A model generated the notes under the pieces. That model saw only the letters and a program-made list of their open reading frames with translations, was not told the origin of the DNA and made no database searches. DNA of 64,000 bases from JBIOXB01 sp050732395. Its GTDB lineage: Bacteria; Zhuqueibacterota; Zhuqueibacteria; Zhuqueibacterales; Zhuqueibacteraceae. The first letter of the stretch is position 1. Each line of letters opens with the position of its first letter. The translations under genes were made by a program, and so were the position numbers. The stretch spans positions 76,517-140,516 of the forward strand of contig JBOHQX010000404.1 of assembly GCA_050732395.1 (NCBI GenBank), given 5' to 3'. This document shows, piece after piece, positions 17,790 through 24,403 of this stretch.

Positions 17790-19916
17790 ATGAAATTCGT
17801 GACGACCGCACGATCGGTCAGCCTGTTCGCCGCGGCATTGGCGTATTCCATCTTGGTGGTGAATCTGCAAGCGCAAGTCAGGCCACGAGTCGATTCGCGC
17901 TTTGGCACGGTCGGCCGCGAGGGCGCTGTGCGCTTGCAATTGCAGAACTATCGCGAGTATCAACGCCAGAACCAGGATCCGGTGCTCGCGGGCAAACAGA
18001 AACATTTCGTCGTCGGCCAGGTGACCTCTCGCAGTGATGAATGGAACACGGATTGGGACTGGTACCTCGTCGATCTGATGGAAAAACCGAAATCCTTGCT
18101 CCTGCAGCATTTGCTCAATTTCACTTTGAACGTGGTGCGTTCCGACGCGCTTCCCGTCATTCGTGACACCTGGAATGCCAATCGGCCGCAGCTCGAAGCT
18201 TTGTGGGCACAGACCGTCAATGGCGCCTCCAAAACGTGGAAGAAAAGAGTTTTGGGCGTCACGCTGTACAGTTATACCGTGCGCTTGAGCGACACCAGAG
18301 TTTCCATTCCCGCCGAGCTGCCTGAGATTCAGCTCACGGTCGCACCCAACGGCGAAGAAATAAACTTTTCCTTCGAGACCTCGGTGACATGGTCCACGCA
18401 TGCGCGCGGCAGCAATGGCAGCATACATGCTTCCCCGACTTTCGATACCAAGCTCACCCTCGGGGGTACGATCGCGATGCTCGACGACGAAAAAGGCCGC
18501 TATTTCGTCCTCAAGGACGTTTACGGCAGGTCGGTGACGGATGCCCAGGGCAAGATCGTGTTCACCGTCAACATTCTCAACATTGGTAACGTGAATTTCA
18601 CCTGGAACAAGATCGACGTCATCGTCCAGACGCAGATCGATAACGCCGTCGGGAGCGGCATGGCGCAAATCAAGAACATCGACCTCAACAACGACGGCAG
18701 CCCCGATCTGGCACAACATTTTTATTTCGAGCAATTCTTGTCCAAGACTTTCTTCGCGGGCGAGCCTTTGCGCCGGCAGCAACAGATTTTGGACGGCATT
18801 TTCGATCGCGACGCCTCTTGGATCCGGGAACAAATCGAAGGGCGCGGCGTACGCGGCGCAGTTTGGGAAATCGGCAACGAGCCCAATTGGTTTCCACTGA
18901 TGCGGCCGGAGCAATACGCGCTCGAATTCCGGCGCTACTATGATTGGATCAGAACGCTGGATCCCACGGCCAAAGTGATGCTGGGCGGATTGTTTTTGAA
19001 GGAAGTGATCGACCGCCCCGAGGACATCGCGATGACCCTGATCCCGCCTCTGCTGAGCGTAGAATTGCGCCGGGAAGTGGCGGCGTTCATCAGCAACGTC
19101 ATGTTCGAAGCGTCGACGGTCGCGTGGTTCGAAGCATTTCGCGCCGCTTTGCCAGCCGAGGTCGAGGTGAATATCGGCAACTTCCACCTCTATCCCATGC
19201 GCGCGGAAGCACAGGCTTTCAAGCTCGCAGACGTTGAACCGGCAATCGCGGCCCTGTGTGCGAGCTTCCAAAGGCACCAGGTGGCGGAAATCTGGGCGAC
19301 GGAGATGGGAAACATCGATTGGCGCCGCAATGAAGCCGAAGTCGCCACGATGTGTGCGCAACTTACCTCATACTTGCAAGAGAATCAGTTTGGCATCACC
19401 AAATGGTTCTGGAGCCGTTCGGTGGGTTATGACCGCCGCTTCGACACTATCGGCCAGCAGCCGGTCACAGCGCTGTTAGCGAACGACGGCGCCACATTGA
19501 CGAAAATCGGCCAGGCCTACTTGAGCGCAGCCATGCGCCATTCGGAGGATCTGCGCTGGACGGATACAAAACTGGACCGAGGCAGTGATCGTGGTCTTGA
19601 AACAGACCAGCCGCGGGAATTGGCGCTCGCAGCGAATTACCCCAATCCGTTTTCACTGACGGCAGCCGGGTCAACGCACGGCGTCACGTCCATTCCGTTC
19701 GCATTACCGGAAGCGCGCGAAGTGGAAGTGCGCGTCTATGATATGTTGGGCCGTTTGACGCGCCAAATCGTGCGTGGCCAGCAAAACGCTGGCTGGCATC
19801 AGGTCGCCTGGGATGGCCGCGACGAAAGCGGTAAACTGGTGACCAGCGGCATCTACTTCTTGACCCTGCAGGCCGGCGAGCAAAGGCTGGTACGCAAGCT
19901 GATGGTGACGAAATGA
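17790..19916 (+). CDS. Secreted glycoside-hydrolase-like protein with C-terminal sorting domain
   Basis: 708 residues from ATG 17790 with GGAGGG 8 bases upstream. A signal peptide ends near residue 29 (VVNLQA). Residues 30-340 are an unassigned beta-rich region. Residues 345-585 look like a clan GH-A TIM barrel: WEIGNEPNW carries the probable acid/base Glu364 and EIWATEMGN the probable nucleophile Glu505, with GNFHLYPM between. The C-terminus (615-708) is a FlgD-like/type IX sorting domain with NYPNPFS, VYDMLGRLTRQI, WHQVAWDGRDESG, SGIYFLTLQAGE and RKLMV. The protein is therefore likely delivered to the cell surface. Its nearest family may be GH39/GH79-like, but this is not certain, and the sugar substrate is unknown. 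It is a monocistronic gene ended by a strong hairpin. Confidence 0.75.
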   Translation: MKFVTTARSVSLFAAALAYSILVVNLQAQVRPRVDSRFGTVGREGAVRLQLQNYREYQRQNQDPVLAGKQKHFVVGQVTSRSDEWNTDWDWYLVDLMEKPKSLLLQHLLNFTLNVVRSDALPVIRDTWNANRPQLEALWAQTVNGASKTWKKRVLGVTLYSYTVRLSDTRVSIPAELPEIQLTVAPNGEEINFSFETSVTWSTHARGSNGSIHASPTFDTKLTLGGTIAMLDDEKGRYFVLKDVYGRSVTDAQGKIVFTVNILNIGNVNFTWNKIDVIVQTQIDNAVGSGMAQIKNIDLNNDGSPDLAQHFYFEQFLSKTFFAGEPLRRQQQILDGIFDRDASWIREQIEGRGVRGAVWEIGNEPNWFPLMRPEQYALEFRRYYDWIRTLDPTAKVMLGGLFLKEVIDRPEDIAMTLIPPLLSVELRREVAAFISNVMFEASTVAWFEAFRAALPAEVEVNIGNFHLYPMRAEAQAFKLADVEPAIAALCASFQRHQVAEIWATEMGNIDWRRNEAEVATMCAQLTSYLQENQFGITKWFWSRSVGYDRRFDTIGQQPVTALLANDGATLTKIGQAYLSAAMRHSEDLRWTDTKLDRGSDRGLETDQPRELALAANYPNPFSLTAAGSTHGVTSIPFALPEAREVEVRVYDMLGRLTRQIVRGQQNAGWHQVAWDGRDESGKLVTSGIYFLTLQAGEQRLVRKLMVTK

Positions 19917-19967
19917 GCTTGATAAGCACTCCGTAAATCGAAAATCGTCATTTGTAAATCAATCATT

Positions 19968-20011
19968 CAAACAAAAAGGAGACGTATATGTGCACGTCTC
20001 CTTTTTGTTTG
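19968..20011 (+). terminator. Strong intrinsic terminator
   Basis: Two perfectly complementary 18-base arms (19968-19985 and 19994-20011) flank an 8-base loop. The lower part is A-rich on the left and T-rich on the right (CTTTTTGTTTG), so it can act in both directions. It ends the secreted glycosidase-like gene, and possibly the small minus-strand gene. Confidence 0.88.
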
Positions 20012-20051
20012 AGGTGATCATCGCCTTGGCAGGCGATTTCGATTCGTGAGC

Positions 20052-20333
20052 TCATCCCATCGGCAACAACGACAGTCCGTTAATCAACCGCACGCCGCAA
20101 TAAATCAATACAATACCTACCAAGCACGACAAGAACCATTTCGGCGCTTTGAACAATTGTTCCAGCAAGGCCGGAAGAATTTTGATCAACTCTGCCCAAA
20201 ATCCGTTGCCTGCGGGAGGGTTGCGATCTCCATTGCGCGGGCTCCTGCGCGTGACGTCTTTATAAGCGCCCATCAATCCTACGACGATAAAAGCCAATCC
20301 CAACACCGTAAGCGCCCAGCCAACGAGGACCAT
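20052..20333 (-). CDS. Small two-helix membrane protein
   Basis: 93 residues. There are two hydrophobic segments, WALTVLGLAFIVVGLMGAY near 6-24 and FLSCLVGIVLIYCGVRLI near 67-84, with a basic, Pro/Gly-rich loop between (RRSPRNGDRNPPAGNG). ATG 20333 has GGGAGAG 6 bases upstream, which supports a real gene. Not recognised as a named family; no function is proposed. Confidence 0.6.
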   Translation of the reverse strand: MVLVGWALTVLGLAFIVVGLMGAYKDVTRRSPRNGDRNPPAGNGFWAELIKILPALLEQLFKAPKWFLSCLVGIVLIYCGVRLINGLSLLPMG

Positions 20334-20410
20334 GTTTTGCTCTCCCGAGAATCCAGATACTATGACAAATTCTTGAGGTCTTACAATCTGCGCGAATAAC
20401 GTCTACACCA

Positions 20411-20776
20411 GTTTTCAACCAGGCGAAAAGCCCCTTGCGGGTTGAAAACTAAAGCCCTTCGGGCAGCACGGCAGCACAAAAATGTAAAAACTTTTCAACA
20501 CGGAGACACAGAGCGCACGGAGAGTCACAGCGCGGCATAGCCGCAACAAAAAAACTCACGCAAAGCCTCGCTAAGATTCGCAAAGACTTCCGGCCGGCAG
20601 AGTCGCAACCAAAAACTTTGTTAAAAAGGCAAAGTTCTACAAGTTTGTATTACAGAGTGAGTTTTATTACGCGGAGTTCTTAAAAATTCTCTGTGAAACT
20701 CCGTGTTCCCTGTGTCTCTGTGTTGAAAAATGGGTTAACATATGAGTAAAACTTTCAGATTTTATTCTAAGTTTGA
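20411..20776 (+). repeat. Composite structured element, copy 1
   Basis: The 5' end is a hairpin, GTTTTCAACC (20411-20420) with GGTTGAAAAC (20440-20449). It runs into the shared block GAAAACTAAAGCCCTTCGGG (20444-20463) and CAGCAC, whose GCCCTTCGGGC makes a second hairpin. The core is a long inverted repeat: 39-base arms at 20492-20530 and 20691-20729 match at 33 positions when folded. The 3' block ACTTTCAGATTTTATTCTAA (20751-20770) is shared with the other copies. No open frame spans it. See copies near 63.7 and 63.9 kb. Confidence 0.75.
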
Positions 20777-20847
20777 TTGCTGCAGCGCGTGAAGTGTAAC
20801 GTGTAATCTGTAGGATTAGTCTTGCACTCCGCTCCACGCCCCCTGCC

Positions 20848-21828
20848 TCAGTCAAACATCATCTTGCCTTCACGGATGACCTCCCGCCCATCGATGATGA
20901 CCGTGGGATTCATGATGATGCCGCGTGCCAAAACTTCGTGAGGCTTGCCGCCGGTGCCGCGGCGACCAAAGCCCAGATGTACCGTTCCCTGCACTTTTTC
21001 ATCTTCCATCTCCGACTGGCCCAGCCTCGCGTTCTCGTTCATGCCAAAACCGATTTCAACGACATGCCGGCCCGCGCCGCTTTTGCTCGCAGCAGCTGAT
21101 TCCGCCGCTTCCTCGATGGCGCGCAGACGCCGGCGCAGATCGTTGGAAGTTTTTCCTCCTTTGATGAGCTTGACCCTGCCATCCACGACTTTGATTTGAA
21201 TCGGCTGGGTGCGGTGACTCGCTTCGCCAGCAACTGCATTCAGCAGAATCTCCCCATTGACCGAGCTGACTTGCGGCACGACGAATGCCCGGCCCGCCGG
21301 CAAGCTGCAGCAATACTCTTCGCCATTGAGCGGTGCGGCTTCGATGTGCCCGCGGCGTTGCAGAATTGTCATTTCCAGTTCCGCTCCGGAAGCAAGGCGC
21401 AGCCTGAGTGAGCGTCCGATGGTCAAGATATCTGCAAGCCTGCGGCAGCGCTCACGCAGCCGGCGGAAATCGGTGTTGGCACAGCGTTGAATGGTATCTT
21501 CTTCCAATTGCGGCCAGATGATCACGCGGCTGGTCGTCTGGTGCCGAAGCCAATTCAGGCTGTCCGCATCGAGGTGTGGCGCAAGCAGAACCACTTGCGC
21601 CACACTGCTCAAAAACTGGCGTGAAAGCTGCGACAGCAGCGAACGCTTAATGGGTGAATGGGGAATTTCCAAAAAAAAGACTTCCACGCGCGCTTTCTCA
21701 GCGACCTTACGAAAGACTTGCGCCGGGGAAGAGAGTTTGGGCGTTGCCACCAAGAGCAAAGTCTGTTTCGGCTGCACCTCTAAACTCTCGAAGAGTGCAA
21801 GTTGAGCTGCTTTTTCGAGTCGATTCAT
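20848..21828 (-). CDS. M29-like aminopeptidase paralogue, divergent metal site
   Basis: 326 residues, related to the next gene (21825-22928) along most of its length: both end in GTVHxxxG ... PTVxIDGRxxxxxGK. Aminopeptidases of the M29 (AmpS/AmpT) family use a two-metal site made of Glu, Glu, His, His and Asp. Here VVEIGFGMNEN, DEKVQGTVHLGFG and the central region keep counterparts of the first ligands. The late H-x-D motif of the paralogue (SSHLDGLI) aligns with LARGII, so the last His and Asp are missing unless PHEV compensates. The enzyme may be inactive or altered. Its ATG overlaps the upstream stop by 4 bases (ATGA), so the two are coupled and might form a mixed dimer. It belongs to a minus-strand peptide-use block. 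Confidence 0.7.
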   Translation of the reverse strand: MNRLEKAAQLALFESLEVQPKQTLLLVATPKLSSPAQVFRKVAEKARVEVFFLEIPHSPIKRSLLSQLSRQFLSSVAQVVLLAPHLDADSLNWLRHQTTSRVIIWPQLEEDTIQRCANTDFRRLRERCRRLADILTIGRSLRLRLASGAELEMTILQRRGHIEAAPLNGEEYCCSLPAGRAFVVPQVSSVNGEILLNAVAGEASHRTQPIQIKVVDGRVKLIKGGKTSNDLRRRLRAIEEAAESAAASKSGAGRHVVEIGFGMNENARLGQSEMEDEKVQGTVHLGFGRRGTGGKPHEVLARGIIMNPTVIIDGREVIREGKMMFD

Positions 21829-22928
21829 GCGCCCAGTAATTTTCCCGCTTCCATAATGATGCGGCCGTCGATGCGCACGGTGGGCTCGAGGATCAGCCCG
21901 TCGAGATGGCTTGAGACCGCAACATTTCCTCCCATCGATTTATTGTCTCCCAAAGCGATGTGCACGGTGCCCATCACTTTCTCATCTTCCAAAATCAAAC
22001 CGGTGATTTTCGCTTTGTCGTTGGTGCCGATGCCGAGCTCGGCGATATTGCGGCCGAACGTGCCCACGGCCTCGACCAATGCATTGAGCTGCCGCGCTTC
22101 TGGGCCACCGGTGATCTCCACCGCGAGACCGTCGCGGACGACCAGATGAATCGGCCTTTTGATTTTGCCGATGCCTGCGACTGCGGCCTCGAATACGATT
22201 GTGCCTTGCGCCGTGCCTTCCACCGGTGCGAAGAACGTTTCGCCCGCAGGCAAATTGCCGGAATCCCCGGGATGGTGATACAAGCCGGTGTCGGGCTTGG
22301 GATAACGGTCGCCGCGTTGCATCACAATGTCCGTGCCCGCCGGGCTGGTGACGTGAACCTCTTTGGCTTTCTGCAATTCTCCCGAGAGGCGAATGCTGCG
22401 CTCGGCGATGGCACGATAATCCGCGCTCAGGCAGCGAATCATCATGTCTTCGGTTACGCCGGGCAAGGTCGCGATGCGCGCACCGCGCGCAATCGCTTCG
22501 CGCCGCGCCGCGGTGTGCGTGACGGATTTGCTGGTTGGGCACAAAACAACGCTGCTGAGGGCCATCATCGCGGCCACGGGAGCCGGCGGCTCCTCACCGT
22601 TACGCGCGCGCGGCGTCATTTCGACCAATATCGCTTCCGCATTTAGTCCTTTCGCTGCTTGCCAAAGAGTGACACCAATGGTACGCTTGTTCTCGTCCGT
22701 GAGAATCATTACCGTTTCCCCGGGCTGCAGGGCCATGCAATCAACGAGTGCAATGCGTGCAGCGTTTTCCAGTGCGCCGGCCGATTTTTTTGCAGTTACC
22801 ACTGCGGGCGCGGGTCTTTTACGCCTCGCCGCTTTCAATTTAGCCGGCGCGGTTTTATTTTTGCCGGCATTTTTCGAAGCAGCGGCTTGCCGCTTTATCC
22901 GGGGGGCAGTGGGTTTTCGTTTTGCCAT
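21825..22928 (-). CDS. M29-family aminopeptidase with basic histone-like N-terminal tail
   Basis: 367 residues from ATG 22928 (TTG 22934 is also in frame). Residues 1-50 are a Lys/Ala/Pro-rich tail (AKRKPTAPRIKRQ ... KLKAARRKRPAPA) resembling histone H1-like tails. From about 55 the protein follows the leucyl aminopeptidase (AmpS/AmpT, MEROPS M29) pattern: ALVDCMALQPGETVMILTD, a dimer and substrate domain (AGETFFAPVEGTAQGTIVFE), and the metal ligands IAELGIGTNDKAK, LEDEKVMGTVHIALGDN and SSHLDGLI. All expected ligands (Glu, Glu, His, His, Asp) are present. The family removes N-terminal residues from peptides. The basic tail is not a family feature and could bind nucleic acid or act as a linker. 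It is coupled to the divergent paralogue by a 4-base overlap. Confidence 0.78.
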   Translation of the reverse strand: MAKRKPTAPRIKRQAAASKNAGKNKTAPAKLKAARRKRPAPAVVTAKKSAGALENAARIALVDCMALQPGETVMILTDENKRTIGVTLWQAAKGLNAEAILVEMTPRARNGEEPPAPVAAMMALSSVVLCPTSKSVTHTAARREAIARGARIATLPGVTEDMMIRCLSADYRAIAERSIRLSGELQKAKEVHVTSPAGTDIVMQRGDRYPKPDTGLYHHPGDSGNLPAGETFFAPVEGTAQGTIVFEAAVAGIGKIKRPIHLVVRDGLAVEITGGPEARQLNALVEAVGTFGRNIAELGIGTNDKAKITGLILEDEKVMGTVHIALGDNKSMGGNVAVSSHLDGLILEPTVRIDGRIIMEAGKLLGA

Positions 22929-22939
22929 GATCAATCCGC

Positions 22940-23026
22940 TTTGTCATCTTGAAAGAATCCTGACAGAGTGGGACGAGCTGCCGTGGCGTCACAAGCCGTA
23001 AGGCCCTCGTGGGATTCTTCCGAATG
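22940..23026. repeat. GTCATTC-family palindromic repeat, copy P1
   Basis: TTTGTCATCTTGAAAGAATC at 22940-22959 begins an imperfect palindrome that closes with GGGATTCTTCCGAATGA (to 23026). Bases 22940-22994 are similar in sequence to the reverse complement of copy P2 near 41.66-41.73 kb, including the inner GTCACAAG. It lies in the gap between the M20 peptidase and M29 aminopeptidase genes. Confidence 0.65.
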
Positions 23027-23061
23027 AGAGGAAAACACTCCACCCTGAACCTGGCAGAGCG

Positions 23062-24318
23062 CTACTCTTGCATAAACACATGCGCAAAAATTTTGGCATC
23101 ATCCATCATGTTTTCAACCAGACAATACTCATCCGGGCTATGCGCGGTGTCGTCCATTGTTGACCATACGGCGGCTGGAATGCCGTGCCTGCGAAAAAAT
23201 GCCGCGACCGTGCCGCCGCCTATGCCGACGGGCTTGGCGTGTAAGCGGCGCAGCTCGCGCAGGGCGCGGGTGAGCGCCAGCACCACCGGCGCATCAGCAG
23301 CCGTCGGCCGCGCGGCCTGGCCGGAGTTGGGTGAAGAAATCGCAATCTTGACTTTGAATTGCCGTTCAATTCCTTGGGCGATTCTCTTCACTTCCCGCAT
23401 GACCTCGGATACCTTGTAATCGGGAAGCACGCGGCAATCAAAATACATCACGTCCTCGCCCGGAATGGTGTTCACATTGGGCACGTTGGCTTCGCGCTTG
23501 GTTGGCTCGAAAGTCGAAATCGGCGGTGAGTACATGGCGTCGCGCTTGCGGAATTTTCCGTGCAGCGAATCCATATGCACGGCAAAAAAGCTGGCGGCCT
23601 TGTGCGCATTGCGGCCACGCTCCGGAATGGAAGCATGTGTTTGTATGCCGCGGGTATGAAAACGGAGCCAAAGAACGCTTTTTTCCGCGATCTCGATCAC
23701 CGTCCCTTTTGCGTCGCCCGCATCAGGAATGATAATGAGATCGTCTTTTTTGAACAAATCGCGATGATGATCCAGCAAATATTTGACGCCGTATGCGCTG
23801 CCGGTCTCTTCATCGGCCACCAGCACCAAACCCGTATTCGAAGCCGGCGTGAGGCCGAGATCGTGAAAAGCCTTGACGGCGAAAACGGAGGAAGCCAGCC
23901 CGGCTTGATTGTCTTCCGTGCCGCGGCCGATCAGCTTGGTCCGGCCTCTTTTGTCTTTTTCAACCCGCATGGTCCACGGATCGCCCGACCATTTTGACAA
24001 ATCACCCGGCGGCACAACGTCCAAGTGCGACATGATCCAGACCGTGCGTTTGGATGAGTGGCCATGAAAACGTGCGATGAGATTGGGCCGATAGCCGCAG
24101 GCCACGCGCGAGTCGGGTGCGTGGTATTCCTGCACGTCATCCGGTTTCAAATTTTCTCGGATCCAAGCGCTCAGAAAATCGGCTTTTTGTCTTTCGCCTT
24201 CGCCGCCATTTTCCGGCGCAAGCGCGGGAATGGCCGTGAGCTGCCGCTGCAACTCAATCGCTTCGTCGCGATAAAGGTCGATCTTTTTGAGAATGGCCTT
24301 GAGATGAGCAAACGGCAT
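23062..24318 (-). CDS. M20-family metallopeptidase (ArgE/DapE-like)
   Basis: 418 residues. The M20 pattern is clear: WIMSHLDVVPPGDLSKWSGDP gives the first metal His and the following Asp, GRGTEDNQAGL the bridging Asp, ADEETGSAYGVKYLL the catalytic Glu pair, and IPDAGD a further ligand. A lid domain follows (GRNAHKAASFFAVHMDSL), and the last ligand His is in TAHSPDEYC. Members are di-zinc deacylases, desuccinylases or dipeptidases; the size and the GTEDNQ motif fit the diaminopimelate/acetylornithine-type branch, but substrate cannot be fixed. It lies between an OPT peptide transporter and two M29 aminopeptidases, which suggests hydrolysis of imported peptides. Confidence 0.88.
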   Translation of the reverse strand: MPFAHLKAILKKIDLYRDEAIELQRQLTAIPALAPENGGEGERQKADFLSAWIRENLKPDDVQEYHAPDSRVACGYRPNLIARFHGHSSKRTVWIMSHLDVVPPGDLSKWSGDPWTMRVEKDKRGRTKLIGRGTEDNQAGLASSVFAVKAFHDLGLTPASNTGLVLVADEETGSAYGVKYLLDHHRDLFKKDDLIIIPDAGDAKGTVIEIAEKSVLWLRFHTRGIQTHASIPERGRNAHKAASFFAVHMDSLHGKFRKRDAMYSPPISTFEPTKREANVPNVNTIPGEDVMYFDCRVLPDYKVSEVMREVKRIAQGIERQFKVKIAISSPNSGQAARPTAADAPVVLALTRALRELRRLHAKPVGIGGGTVAAFFRRHGIPAAVWSTMDDTAHSPDEYCLVENMMDDAKIFAHVFMQE

Positions 24319-24403
24319 TCAGCGTTGCCTCTTGAATCTTCGTCATTGGTTGTAACCGGCCGACGGATCTTTTGATCTGTAGACGGTAATGAATTTGACT
24401 GCT

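Noticed and set aside
17775..19361. Long minus-strand open frame of 528 codons opposite the glycosidase-like gene
   Set aside because: It is antisense to a gene with a strong ribosome site, signal peptide and known domains. Its translation is His/Arg/Gln-rich without family motifs, typical of a shadow frame in GC-rich coding DNA.
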